From Escallonia rubra (lineage: Eukaryota > Streptophyta > Magnoliopsida > Escalloniales > Escalloniaceae), in assembly GCA_033065855.1 (NCBI GenBank), contig JAVXUO010002581.1, forward strand, positions 992,001 to 1,056,000: 64,000 nucleotides of DNA, given 5' to 3'. The notes under the pieces are model-generated. The model had not been told where the DNA came from. It was given only the letters and a program-made list of their open reading frames with translations, and did no database searches. A program made the position numbers and the translations under genes. This document shows positions 1-11,780 of the stretch, piece by piece. Within the stretch, counting starts at the first letter, position 1, and every line of letters starts with the position of its first letter.

Positions 1-230
1 CGCCGCCGCTGCTCCTTGTTGTTCTCTCCATTCTTCCTTCACCCACCCTAAATTATTTAAGAACAACTTTGTTTAAAAGAAGGGTAGTTTTGATATTTTG
101 ACAAGCTCAGTAACAGCCGTTCATTTTTGCCCAGTTTTAACGAGTATAGGGAGGTTTAGTTCAACTTTTTTTAGAAGAGGATGCCATTTTGCAACCGCCC
201 TATAGTACAGGGGGTCAAAGTGCATTTACC
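1..230. mobile_element. Truncated terminal end of a MULE-like element
   Basis: The last 130 bases resemble the termini of other inverted-repeat elements in this window: they speak of 'ttttgcaaccgccc', then a short G-run and 'tgcatttacc', much as the right ends of the elements at 44372 and 58878 do. Read in reverse, the end begins GGTAAATGCAC. The partner inverted repeat would lie before base 1, so only one end is seen and no target duplication can be tested. A poly-A stretch follows at 231-241. Family assignment is inference from similarity to better-defined copies. Confidence 0.35.
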
Positions 231-496
231 AAAAAAAAAAAATTTTGGCTACATATTGGGTTTTAAGGAGTGCCTACAACATTTCAAAAAGAGACAAGTA
301 ATGGTCGTCAAATATATCTAGTGATATTTGATGCTAAAAAAATGTTGCTAAGTGTTGTTACCGAAAATATCTGCAAAAATGCAACTAGCAATGTTAAAGG
401 ACAATTAGTAATTATTACGAGGGAGTTGGAGGCTATTCCATTGCAGCCAAAATCTTTCCTTACACTTATATCTGTTTCATAATCGTGTCACCTTTT

Positions 497-1457
497 TCTC
501 AAATAAATTTTTTTTTGTCCCTCGTACTTCACCTGATTTTTTTAATCGGTCCTTATACCCCTAATCTCTCATAATGGTCTGTATATTACTATTTCAATGC
601 TAAATTAATCCCTTCGTTTGTTTTTCTTACTAAATTCGTCACTTCATGCTTTAAGGCAAAAATGGCACATGGCATGCATGTAACACTCCCCAAATTGTAG
701 AAAGGAGAGAGAGAGAGAGAGACCAAATTAACGGCTCTGATCCATCAACATAGTGATAGATAGCACCAATAGACGTCTGTGATCCATCAAAAGATGAACA
801 TTCCCACTAGCCACTACGTCAAATGCCCACCACCGCCATACCATCAACAATACCATAACCTGCCACCACTCTTAAAAACTATAACCTCCCACCACCTCCA
901 TCGAAACCACCACTATACCATCAACAAAACCTGCACTTGCCACCAATCGATCAAATTTACAACCTTCATTAACCAGAAAAGCGTTGCCGACCAGTGTGGT
1001 ATGCACGAATAAGGACGAAGAGCCACGACTAGCACACCAACAACAGGCTTCCGCCCCTTTTTCGCTGCCGCTGCCTCCCGCTCCTTTCCTGTCGCTCCAT
1101 CAACCCCATCAACTACCAACACCACCAACCCCGTCAACATATCCTATAGTGAGGTATCAGATGATCTCGGACCTTGTCGATAAATCCTCTTTGTCGATGG
1201 CTAAGGCAACATACATCAGTGTTGGATAGGCTGTGAGTGGTGGTGTGTTGGCCGAGGATGAAGAAGAAAGGAGAGGTAGAAGGCCACATGCTTTAATTAA
1301 CAAAAATACCCTCAAGTTTTAAGCAGATATTCTAACTAAGAGACTAAAATGATGACTTGGTATAGTACACGAACCATTTTTAAGAAAGTAGGGGTTCAGG
1401 GACTGAATTAAGAAACTGGACAAAGCACAAGGGAGAAAAGCAAAATTATCCCTTATC
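497..1457. mobile_element. Diverged MULE-like TIR element with GC-rich interior
   Basis: The left 180 bases and the reverse complement of the right 160 bases align imperfectly (cues: 'cttatacccctaatctct' on the left and the reverse of 'agaaagtaggggttcaggga' on the right), forming diverged terminal inverted repeats. The interior (about 780-1270) is rich in CCA/CAC, is more GC-rich than the surroundings, and has short open frames in several frames with no recognisable domain. A (GA)n run sits at about 702-721. The right terminus resembles that at 33110-33250, so these may be one family. No target duplication was identified, and boundaries are approximate. Confidence 0.4.
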
Positions 1458-3326
1458 CTTTTTATCCGAAGGAGGGCACAGCCCAAAAAAGCAATGTATT
1501 TTAGAAGGGAGAACACCGTATATGCTGCACGAGTATTTTCTTTTGTTGCTCACGGAACTTTGTTCCTTTCTCATTTTTGGAAAGATGTTGTTTTTGTTTG
1601 GTAAATGCTGATGTTGCAACTCAATAGTCTATGTATTCAGCCTGATCCGAAAACAAAATTTTCCACATATGCTTCACTCTGTATTTTTTTTGGTTTATCA
1701 ATAAATATCATAGGTCAACTTGTGCACATTAAAGTACATTTTTCTAGACGAGTCAAAGATATAGCATAAAACACCCATCTAAGAGATTAGTAGAAAAATA
1801 TATTTTTTTATAGTCTGTCCACCAAATATTTAAGCAAATGATTTTATGAATGTACTTTCGGATGACGTATACTCCACGACTTAAGTAGATCGTAGACGAT
1901 GATCGTCACAGGCCTAGGCCATGGGCACTAATTAAGGTTGTCCAGTAAGTATTACCTCACTCGTGTATACTAAAACAAGAGATGCCAAAAATAGGTTCGT
2001 ACCACCCGATTGACCTAACTCGTAGAAAAAAAACTCGGGTACAAGTATAAAAATGGAGACACGTTCATTTTTTACCCGTACCCGAACTGACCAGTAAATC
2101 CAAGTTCGTCCGGGTCGAGTACAGGTTACCATGGTTTATTCGGATATTTATGATATATAAATGGATTTAGAGTTTGAAGACTTTATCCTAGTTTCTCTTC
2201 TCTTCGGCTGTCGCACCCGCCTCTCCCACCCTAAGCCCTGCTCTCTCTCTCAAACTGTCCACTCCACACACCAAGTCCACACGACGGTCACCACTCACCA
2301 CCATCCTCCACACTCTAAAACTCCACAGTTCACACGAGCACAGATCTACACCGCCACTGTCTGTGGTTGTGACCACATTCCAACGCACTCCAAACTCTGC
2401 CACAATCCATGTTCACCATCAACAACAAATCCACACCTTCACAATCCATTTCTCCCCCTTAGACCATATATTAGAGTTTGCACGACAAACTTTTGCTGTT
2501 AACGTAGCTCTGCAACCCCACTTCCACCGTTAACGCTGGCCACCATAATCATCTCCTCCGTCATCGCTGACCGACGTGAACACCTCAGCTGGCCACTTCC
2601 ACTGTCACCTCGATCGTGGAACTTATGTTTAAGTTAGTTCAATGGCTTAATGCTATTATTGCTATGGTATTTCTATAAAACAATTTTTTTTTTTTTGTTA
2701 TATGTGTCATAGTTTTTTTTTTTATAATATTAGAATTGCATTTTATATAGATAACCTGCGTTGTAGTACTTGTTATTTTTATTTTCAAGGTTTTAAAATT
2801 GATTGATTAATTTATCTTGAAATAAAAATACTTGTAAAAGCAAGCAATATGTAAAAAACGAAGAAGCAAAGATGAGAGAAATGTCAATTGTCATAATTAA
2901 TCAATAAATAAAAACTGGTTAACAAAAAAAGAAAAAAATTCTAAAATTTGCCCGTTTACCGGCAGATTTACCCGAGGTCGACACGTTTGTCAGGTTTAAC
3001 TAAAACTGAAATGAAAAGTCCAACTTGATGGGCCTTTGGCATGGATCCAGATTGAAAAGTCCAACTTGATTTGATTACTTTGGGTTAACTTCCATCAATC
3101 CGTTGGGCCCGGCTAGAATTCAAGGGACACAAAAGTCAACTTACGATTTGACATTACGTATTAAAACTGAACTTGCCCACAAAAGTTCAAGTTATTAAAG
3201 GAGTACTTGAATTTATTAAATTTTGTTCCTTGTACCTGCGATGCGAAAAGTGAAAAGACTAACAGAAGTACTTGTTTAGACGTGACAAATGGGTACCGGC
3301 GATTAACTTATCACGGATACGGATCT

Positions 3327-3328
<2 letters not shown>
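1458..3328. other. Intergenic, no gene recognised
   Basis: AT-rich spacer with a pyrimidine-rich, CCA/CAC-biased patch at about 2200-2640 that is open in several frames but shows no domain. Poly-T runs and T/A-rich DNA follow. A patch near 1990-2120 and another near 2950-3120 have 'acccg' words of the kind common at transposon ends, but no paired termini could be established. Confidence 0.4.

Positions 3329-3395
<67 letters not shown>
3329..3395. repeat. Compound microsatellite (TC)n(TA)n
   Basis: About 32 bases of TC dinucleotides pass directly into about 35 bases of TA dinucleotides. It is a likely length-polymorphic marker. Any open frame across it is an artefact of the repeat. Confidence 0.95.
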
Positions 3396-3399
<4 letters not shown>

Positions 3400-6070
3400 T
3401 CTTCCAAGTTTTATGGGAAATATGCTTAACTTGTTTTGAGCCGCGTATATCCGTGGGTAATTAAAAAAAAAAAAAATCCATTTTTGCTCCTTCCCATTTT
3501 TCCTTGGTCACATTATGCAAGATAAAAAATATTGACTCTCACTTTCATTGCTTAGAAGCTTTCTTAGAATCTTAAGTTTTAAAACTGGTCTATAAGGCTA
3601 CATGTTTTAAAACAGGTCTTTAGTTATTTATTTACATGACAGGTACAGTCATGACTTATTATGTATAGCCGTAAGGGCTAGTCTGTAAAACTCTATTTTA
3701 TCTTTAAATGCTATTTTCTTTTCTACCAAAAAAAAAAGTTTTAAAAATGATGCTTTCAAATCAACAAAAATTTTGACAATCAAGATTAGGAAAAAGCATT
3801 AAAACGACTTGACCAAATTACAATTAAGCTAGTCTTGAACATAATCTCAACCCATGAAATGGAGACACAATCCATGAAATAAAACCAAAAAATATCTCAT
3901 GAATAAAATCCAAGCTTAGACCTTAAAATGGGACTGCAAAAACGATCCGTCTTTGCAGAATAATGTTCAAGATATTTTCTTAAATTTAAAGTTGCATAAG
4001 GAGGCATTGTGGAATATGTCGCAGTGTTGCATGACTTGCATCTTATCTTATCTTTTCCATTATTATTTTTGTAGAATTCAAACTCTTCGAAAGACGTATC
4101 CTCATTATTTTAAGTATTTTTACCCGTATATATGTTTGTGTTCGACCTGTTCTTACTCGACCCTAACGGTTTCGGGCAAAAAATATTCACAAATTTACGA
4201 GTTAAAAAAATGAGTGCTCATGCTCAGTTTTAGGCCGTGTTAAGTGCACTTTCCGTTGTTTGACATTCCAGATGGAATTTTGGCCACGTTTGACATGAAT
4301 TACTTCCCCACTCCACCCGACTGGCCGACTCTCTCAGAGTCTCAAACCGTGGAAAATGAGACCTCATTCACATGCTCTAATAATAGTGCTCTAATAATTT
4401 AAAGAATAACAAAATTAGTAGGCGAAAGAAAGCGTTAAAAGTAACCACCACGCGTCATTACTTTATTGGTCCTTACTTGCTACATGTCTCCTGGTCCCCT
4501 ACAAACTGAAAAGCACGTTTTACATGTTCTTTTTATTTGCCACAATTTTTTTTTAAAAGCATCTTTCTTTATTACAATATTGTTTAAAGCGTGATAACAT
4601 TGTTAGATTCATTATTTAATAGTTTGAGTTACCAGAGAATTTGGTTATCTAACATGTTATCAGAGTTCTGATTTAATAAGATCTTGTGTTTCAAAAAAAT
4701 TTTACTTGCGTTTTTGGTGCAATTTGTATTTTGTTTATCTCTATAGTTAGTGGTGGTATATCTTGATTTTCTTTTTTTTTTTACGTGCAAGCCGCTCCGC
4801 TTGTAATTGCCCCTTGTACGCGAGACTTGGTGGTGGCGCACGCACCTTGATTTGACTCTCTACGTGCAAGCTCTTCGCTTGCAATTGACCCCTACACTCG
4901 AAGGGAGAGTGCTAAAGTATGATATGTGTTATTAGGCTATTCTTTGTCTTCAGAAAATTATTTTTCAATCGAAAAATAACTGTGTGTCACAATAGACAAA
5001 TCGTCTATGGTGCATTGCAAAATAACTAGTATGCCCTGGAGTTTTATTAGGTGGCAGATAAAAGGGCATCTATTATGGGAAGAACTTTGATGTTAAGTTA
5101 CAGTTTACCGAGTACGAGAAGAGTTATTAGTCAACAACTAAAGAAGGGAATTGAGGCATAAGGTAGCCACTATGAATTTTCATGAAGCAATTACTAGTGG
5201 GCAGAGGCAATTTTGGTAAAGCCATCCCAACTTGTGTCCCGTCATAAAATGTCGCAATGAGTGAATAAAGAAAAAATTCGGTTGAATATGTTCGTGAATT
5301 TTAGGGGGTGAAAGGAAATGATGTGTCAAACTGATAAGAGAGAGTAATATTCAGTAAGGTAGCGCCATAATTTCTTACCAGAGATGATGGAGGTGGTAGG
5401 TCGCTGTCTTGTTTGGCACCAGAGATACGGTGGCAAGGTAGATCCAATTATTTATTACTAGGTTTGAGTGATCTTAATAAAGTGGAGAGATGAACCGTAT
5501 GGTCGTTGAACTAAAGTATTTTGAAATGATGAACTGTGTTATACAGTAAAATAGTTGGTGAGGGAGATGGTAGCATTGTATTGTGTGCACCATGGTACAA
5601 TTGTCTGCATTGACACACATATTTGCTTTGTCCAAAGTAGCACTTCTCCCCTCATATTTTTCTTTCTAGTATACTAAACATATTAGGTTATATGGACGAA
5701 AGTGTACATCTAAAAATTATAGTATTGTTTAAAAAAAAATTCTTTTTGTCATTTTACGTGCTGGACATATTTCTTTTTTGAATTGCTCGTAACTTTAATG
5801 TGCTAGACACAGACAATGTGTTTATTTATGTGATGCCTTTTGACCATGGAGGCGGCCGTGGAGTCACTTTAAATATGTGTTACCTGTTGGTTTTTGAGTC
5901 ATGTGACAACGAGTTAATGAATATATTTAGAGCTGGACTTTTTTTCTTCTTCATACTTTTCTATGTTAAATTATTAATAGCACGTTGGCAATTAGTAACA
6001 AATTTTAGCTTTTAGAAATTGAAAGAGTAAAGCGGTAAAAATAATGTGAAAATTACTTATCGAAGTATAT
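3396..6070. other. Intergenic, no gene recognised
   Basis: AT-rich DNA without a convincing coding region. A degenerate pair of about 75-85 bp near 4780-4890 repeats the words 'acgtgcaagc', 'cgcttg' and 'aattg'. Nothing else structured was seen. Confidence 0.4.
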
Positions 6071-6136
6071 AGTTGAACGATATGAAATGCGTATAAGAAT
6101 GCGTACAGTTAAACGATATGAAATGCGTATAAGAAT
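6071..6136. repeat. 36-bp tandem duplication
   Basis: Two adjacent copies start at 6071 and 6107; the second is partial. They share the core 'acgatatgaaatgcgtataa' and differ by one base in the aligned portion. It lies in noncoding DNA. Confidence 0.85.
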
Positions 6137-7189
6137 TCCCCCAAAATTTCCACGAAAATTGGTGAATGAATTTTGCTCAAGTTGAAGATGTTGAATCCCT
6201 GACGTACAAGTTTGTATCCACGGCAGTTTCACTTGAATGCTTTCAGTTGTTTGAATTTGCAGATGATTCAAATAAGGACACTTTGTCATTTGTAACAGTC
6301 GTCTTCGTCTTTAGAACTGACCTACACGCAATGAAGTCTGCCTAATTGAATGGAAATTTAGAAAGCTTCCTCGAGGCGAAATTCAGCAGGGGCCGGGGGA
6401 TTTGGTTTATGATAACGGATGGTTAACTCATAAATAAATTACTCCAACAAGAACTCTACGATTTCACGAAGAGCTTATTTTAATCACCTAATATGTTAAT
6501 ATACCCTCTTATTTGTTGTTAAAAAATCATCACTTGTCACTAAAAATATTTTTTGATGACGTTTTCATCTTAAAAGTTGTATGATTATTATTCAGAGGGG
6601 TACCATTCTTTGAAGCTAATAAACATCTATCTGTAATGCACCCTAAAAAATTCACTTTTCATCCATCGTATTTTCCCCTTTAATTCTTTTAAAAATTCTT
6701 AAAATTGACAGCTAAACGTTGCTTTATCTATTATTTTTATCCTAAACTTGACTTGCTAAAAAATACTATCTCCATGCCAAATTTTTTTATCATATTTCTT
6801 TTTTGAATTGTTTTAAAAAAATCACTTTTCAAATTTAGAAAGATTATATAGGTATTTTTCATGTTTATCCTTATTATACTTTTTTTTATACTATTTGTCT
6901 CTCTATATTTAATTCTCCACCAACCCATTTTTCTTTTTCCTGACCTACTTTCTTCCTTCTTTCTTTCTCTCTCTCTTGACGTGGAAAGAAAAACTCATAA
7001 AATATAACTCGTATCCTAAATAAATATGCATGTCAAACATGATTAATTAATTAGGAAAGGAGTGAGTAATTAAATCATGATTTGCTACTCAATCAAACCA
7101 AAATCTACTCTATGATTTGGGAAAATTCAAAGAAGAAAAATTAACAAAGAGAGTATACATGTACAATCGACAAGGTAACTAAGACTTTC
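6137..7189. other. Intergenic, no gene recognised
   Basis: AT-rich spacer. No protein-like frame, paired repeat or promoter arrangement was recognised. Confidence 0.4.
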
Positions 7190-7960
7190 TCTCGCTGGTA
7201 TAAAATTCTCTCACTTCTCTCTAAAAACACATACACCACCGTCTCCCATCGCCGCCCCACTGAGCGTAAGTGTGCGTGGGGCGGCCGCTGATCTCTGGCG
7301 TCTTTCTTTTCTAGATTTACTGCTTGTGTTACTATATTTTTTATTTTTTGCGAGGACATCATCACGCTCAGAAGGCGAGATAGAGGAAAGTTTAAGGCCC
7401 AGACTCGATTTTCGGCGCTGTCTCTACTTGCTTATGTGCTCTAAAGTCGTCCCCGATCTCACCGGATCTTGTTAGATCTCGTAGATCCATGCGATCTATT
7501 GGATCTGCTTGATCTCCCCGATCTCCGATCTATAATAACATGTCCCTAAGTTTTTTATTCTGACCAGCCTTGTGGAATATGTGTTAGGGCCTCATCAACA
7601 TTGCGGGCCACGTCTTCCGCTACTGAGGGCAGAAATCCTTATCGACGGTTGCCGGAATCCCAGACAGAGTCAAACCCTAGGGGGGATTGGAATTCTTTTT
7701 TTTTTATTGGGTTGGGGGGGGGGGGTGCTGGGGTGGGGGGACGAGGTGCTTGGAACCTTCGCTGTAGTGTTTGCTCCCTCGTTGCGTGCGACTGCTGGTA
7801 ATTTTTTCGTTTTAGTGACGATTTTTTGATGATAATCCAAAGTGGCAAAAGTTGATTGTGGAAGTTGCAATGACGAAGGACCCGAAGTTTTATGTAAGAA
7901 TCACATAGGATGAGTTTACTGTTATCTCATGTGGCGGCCAAAGGGCTATCGATGTCTGCT
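7190..7960. other. GC-shifted patch with transcript-like start, function unknown
   Basis: A TATAAAA box at about 7200 is followed by a CT-rich, CACC-rich stretch resembling a plant mRNA leader. GC-richer DNA follows, with many 'gatct' words (7450-7540) and G-runs (about 7710-7720 and nearby). Short open frames exist on both strands, but none has a recognisable domain or splice structure. It could be the remains of a captured gene fragment in an old transposon or a degraded gene. I cannot decide between these. Confidence 0.2.
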
Positions 7961-8374
7961 ACTAATTGTAATAATTGTTTTGGATCCACCTATACCCAAT
8001 GTAGAGTGCACCTTTTGGTTTTGACAGGTTATTTTAAGTTAAGCAAAATGTAGGATATGCTCTATCTTAACTTAATTATAACGTGTCTGAAATCTAATAG
8101 GGTAGCTTGTTGTTAGTTTGACCTTTGTGGTCATTTTTCAAATCAGAGTCACGGGAATATAGTGACCTACTATTCAGTATTTTGCCTTTGGGGAACCATA
8201 TAACTTTAATTATCAATGCAATTATATTATTACAAAAAAAAAAAGACAATGTAATTGCACAAAAATGTCAGCTCATCGATCGGTCTCTATCAAGGTTAGA
8301 TGCAGAGGATCCATTTGCTAGTTTTATTTTTCTTTTGTCCGCCTAAAAATCACACAAAAAAAGGAAAAAAAAAA

Positions 8375-8535
8375 TCCCTTACAAGCAACGTGAACGTTAA
8401 GAAATGCATTGAATCGCAAACCGGAAGCGCTATAGCTATATATCGCTATAGATCGCTTCCCTTACAAGCGACGTTAACGGTAAGAAATGCATTGAATCGT
8501 AAACCGGAAGCGCTATAGCTATAAATCGCTTCTCT
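8375..8535. repeat. 83-bp tandem duplication carrying hairpins
   Basis: Copies start at 8375 and 8458 (offset 83) and share 'tcccttacaagc', 'aagaaatgcattgaatcg' and 'aaccggaagcgctatagc'. In the first copy GAAGCG and CTATAGC are later answered by GCTATAG and CGCTTC, which gives a strong hairpin around 8425-8460. The second copy keeps the left arm and a shortened right arm. The duplication lies about 430 bp beyond the 3' end of the NIMIN2-like gene, and no function is implied. Confidence 0.85.
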
Positions 8536-8966
8536 TTGACCGGAAAAATCAAGAAGTAATTAAAGGCAACCGGGATAACACATGAAGTTCCGACGTTTAG
8601 GAATGGCAATTTGGAGGTCTAATTAGAGCCTTATGTCAGCCAACAAGGTACATAATTGGGAAAGTACTAAATGGATGTGGGGCAAATGGGACTTCTAACC
8701 AAATGAAAAGGAGGCAAATGCGAAATTTAACTCAATTTAACCTGAATAAAATTTCAAAAACTTAACTCATTTACTTTAATTTTTCTTTCTCTCTCACACA
8801 CAACCACACACAGACCACGTTGAGTCCCAGATGACCACGTTCACTTACCCGGAAAAGAACACAAACCACCGATAAAGAAACCAAACGACAAAGGGCAAAG
8901 TTAACCTAAAAATTATTTCAAAGAGTCAGATGATCAAACTGCACTGGGTGTGAACAAACAACCCAT

Positions 8967-9302
8967 CTACACAAAATCCGGTTCGTCCACCGGAACGGCG
9001 TTTAGATCCAAACCCACATTCTCCTCCACGCTTTCTCGGCCGTTTGCTCTCTCCGAATCTCGCCATTTCAACGACGGGCTCGACGGCCTCCGCCTCTTCG
9101 CCGCCCCATCGCCGCCGCCGCCGCCCTTCTCGAAGTACTTCACGGCCACGTGTATCCGCCGGAGTATCGCGAAGAACTCCTCCACCTCCTCCTCTTCCGT
9201 CTCCGCCTTCTCTCCGCCGCTAATTTCAACGCTGTCCTCCTTCGTTCTCTTCCCGTCCGTTTCGCCGTCCGCCGGCCGTTTTCTCTTCTCTACTTCGTTC
9301 AT
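8967..9302 (-). CDS. NIMIN2: NIMIN2-like NPR1-interacting protein
   Basis: Single-exon gene of 111 codons. The protein has a basic cluster KRKR (residues 6-9), an acidic stretch running into EEEEVEEFFAILRR (36-49), a second basic cluster KRRR (69-72), and a C-terminal LDLN motif (98-101). The EEVxEFFxILRR(I/V)HVA block and the terminal GLDLN are the hallmarks of NIMIN2/NRR-type proteins. In that family the FF-containing helix binds the salicylic-acid receptor NPR1 and the LxLxL-type EAR motif recruits TOPLESS co-repressors, so the protein acts in the nucleus as a modulator of SA-dependent defence genes. An upstream in-frame ATG at 9359 would add 19 residues. It lies only about 12 bases from the transcription start predicted from the TATA box, and known NIMIN2 proteins begin near the 9302 start, so I chose 9302. 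Length fits the family. No damage is seen. Confidence 0.88.
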   Translation of the reverse strand: MNEVEKRKRPADGETDGKRTKEDSVEISGGEKAETEEEEVEEFFAILRRIHVAVKYFEKGGGGGDGAAKRRRPSSPSLKWRDSERANGRESVEENVGLDLNAVPVDEPDFV

Positions 9303-9393
9303 TTTCACCGGCGACAGGATATCGTGGAGGTGGGTATTCGGTCTTTTTTCTTCTTTCATATTAGTGTCGAAGGAATAGGGGCCGGGATGATGA

Positions 9394-9472
9394 CTATAAA
9401 TAGGTGATTCGTGGTATCTTGCAGTGGGGGTGACGTCATGTGTTGACGTGGGGATGGTGGCGATTGGTGACG
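9394..9472 (-). promoter_or_regulatory. NIMIN2-like promoter: TATA box and triple TGACG (as-1-like)
   Basis: On the minus strand a CTATTTATAG TATA box covers 9394-9403. Upstream of it lie a palindromic TGACGTCA (9431-9438) and two further TGACG words (9444-9448 and 9468-9472). The first two start 13 bp apart, close to the 12-bp spacing of tandem motifs in as-1 elements, which bind TGA bZIP factors. The middle one also reads TTGAC, a W-box core. TGA factors are NPR1 partners, so this predicts rapid salicylic-acid induction, as known for Arabidopsis NIMIN genes. Motif positions are seen; regulation is inferred. Confidence 0.7.
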
Positions 9473-9892
9473 TGGGAAGCGTGAAGGAAGGCCCAGTGGG
9501 CAAGTGTGACTGGAAGGAGGGACTTCCGTTTAAGTTTGGTCAACTACTCTAAAGCAAGTCGTTGGCGAAACTTCGTGCCTATGGAAAATATTACAACTAA
9601 TCGAAATGATCGGATTTTGAATATATCTCTTAATTAGTTTTAAATCGTATTTGAACAGCTTGACCAAAATATATTTAAGATTAAACGAACCAAAGTTATC
9701 TGACTTTCTAGTAAGGACAAGCAAGCTTTTTTTGTTGTTGTTGCTTTTGATATGTTTTTACCTGAAACTAACAAGAGATGTACAAAACAAGATTATGTTA
9801 TATTTGTAACAAGTGGTATCAGGAAAAGTTCAAAGTTCATCTGAATGGATCCCAAGAACGGAACTTTACATCAATAATACAACTTGTTGGAT

Positions 9893-9931
<39 letters not shown>

Positions 9932-10939
9932 TTATTATTATTATTTGTTAAGAGGAGAAATATATTATATTTAACAAGTCGTCCCGACTATACAAAAGTT
10001 AAACTACAGTATCTTACAAATAGTTAATAAAAATAGAAGCTAAGCATTGTTCATGTTTACATGATTAGATCACAAAGTACCTAGTTCATGTCATGGAGAT
10101 TTCTGATCTAGCCTTGTAAGAAAAAATGGCAAGTTTAGCTGCTTCAGTGAGCAGATGTTTACTTCCTACTAATATTCAACATTAGTGAAAATATGCGTTA
10201 GTCAGCATATATCATACATGATCGGTGCAACTATTGTAATAATCTCCTATAGTCGCTTCAGCTGTGCAAGCAAACAATTAGAATTAATATAAAGTATAAT
10301 ATGTTTCAAATGATGTTGTTTTGCCCACTGAAGTGTTTTTAGCAGTGTCTGAGCCTGTGAAGTGAAGGGATATTGTGAATATTAAGAAGATGCATATGAT
10401 CCTTAACAAATGTCCTAGCGGTTTTGAGATATAAATGTCCAGGCCTGATCGATGCCTATGTTGCTGAAAATGGGATCCGGTGTAGATAAAACAAGTCAAT
10501 TGGCGCGGGTAGGAGCATGAATGCCGATGGAAATTATCCGATGTGTCAGAGCATGATGTTGGCTTTGATGGAATTTGTTGATTGCGTGTCTTGTCGTATT
10601 TATGGAAAACGCTTTCCATGTAGCTTGTATTTGAGCTTGAACTTTCCGGATGATGATCATGAGATCAAAGGTGGTGCCAGTGAATATGATTTTATTCTTA
10701 TGTAACCAGATTAGTCATAGTGTGATAAATATGGTTGTGGCTGCTTTGGATGCGTGTTCAGTGGGAACGTTGCATCTGTTGATCCAGACAATAAGTCATT
10801 CAATAAATGATGGAAAAGGAGTTTGCATTCTGATTCCTAAATTCAACCTAAACCACACGGCACGTACACACGGACATTTTAGAAAGAGATGTCCGCACAT
10901 CTCCATTTGCGAATTGTAAAAGTTGCCTCAGTTGTACCT
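9473..10939. other. Intergenic with a (TC)n microsatellite
   Basis: Upstream of the NIMIN2-like promoter. A (TC)n run of about 30 bases occupies roughly 9897-9928 and is followed by ATT repeats. The stretch 10280-10900 is open in short frames on both strands without a domain, and it adjoins the LINE fragment at 10940, so it may be more of the same decayed element. Confidence 0.4.
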
Positions 10940-11139
10940 CTGAATCCTACCTTTGAAAGCCGGTTCAGAGTTGGTAGTCTTCGTAGTAGGACTTGCCAAA
11001 GGAATACTATAATTTTATGAGTCAATCTCAGTTTCCACAGTCTTCCCCAGGTTTTTGAGGGAATCCGTTGACCTGGATTATAATCTAGATTGATTTCCTC
11101 TAATCTTACGGTACCTGGTAACCTGATCTTACTGAGCAA
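10940..11139 (-). pseudogene. LINE ORF2 fragment (zf-RVT region)
   Basis: The minus-strand frame reads a segment with WGRLWKLRLTHKIIVFLWQ followed by LPTLNRLSKVG. This is the W..lW.l.l..ki..FlW...... LPt...L..rg pattern of the zinc-binding domain that follows reverse transcriptase in plant L1-type LINEs, and the same domain occurs intact at about 27.9-28.1 kb. The cysteines that normally follow are missing and no reverse transcriptase frame continues upstream. It is therefore a short relic of a different, older LINE. Confidence 0.65.
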
Positions 11140-11280
11140 AATCTAGAAGGATTTTTATTCCATGTGAGTTTATCTGGAAATTCTCCCTCAGAGATATGGT
11201 TACATCTAATAACGTTGCAGATGTTTTTCAAAAAATTGTCTCTCAATTTTTGAATATTCTCAAATATGATATAGCTTAAG

Positions 11281-11600
11281 GTATACCCCCAATCAACATA
11301 TCACACGTGGTAGTTACAACTCACGGTCAACCCTGGTCAACTATGAACACGGTGATTACCATCTGGCCCAAAGCCCATCAGTCACTAGGATTCTCCTACT
11401 ATAACTATATAAAGGGGACTACCCCAGGTATGCAGGCAACTTCATACATAGACACACATACTTTCATGCTTTTCAGATTTCCTATCCTGTAATTGCGCTT
11501 TGACTTAATCATCAGAGAGTTTTCTACTGGGAAGCCCACTCGATGGTTACTCGTTTTCTGTCTTGCAGGTCATCGTTTCTGATTAGGATTCCAGAGCATA
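11281..11600 (+). mobile_element. LTR-like fragment (gypsy/Tat-type features)
   Basis: A promoter-like block has a TATATAAAGG box at about 11406-11415. Downstream come the words 'attgcgctttgactta', 'atcatcagag' and 'tgtcttgcaggt', an order typical of R-U5 regions of Tat-lineage Ty3/gypsy LTRs. Neither a TG...CA boundary pair nor a second LTR was found, so it is treated as a decayed partial LTR. Assignment rests on word similarity alone. Confidence 0.4.
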
Positions 11601-11780
11601 TTTTTAGCAGCAACAAAATCAAACATATTTTATAGTCTGTCCTTTAAAGTTAAAAGGTATACTAGCTTTTTCGCCCGAAGTCCGGCCCAGAAAGTGGCGA
11701 TGGCGGTGGCTGTGGCAGTGGCACCGCATTTATGGAAAACGTTTTCCACATATCAATACATATTTTATAGTCTGCCCTCT

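Noticed and set aside
8967..9503. Longer 178-codon reading of the NIMIN2-like gene
   Set aside because: The first codon of that frame is TTG and the added part lies in and upstream of the TATA box. Only the ATGs at 9359 and 9302 are plausible.
10284..10619. 111-codon minus-strand open frame with a hydrophobic stretch
   Set aside because: No recognisable domain, overlapped by equally long frames on the other strand, and adjacent to a decayed LINE fragment. Likely chance.
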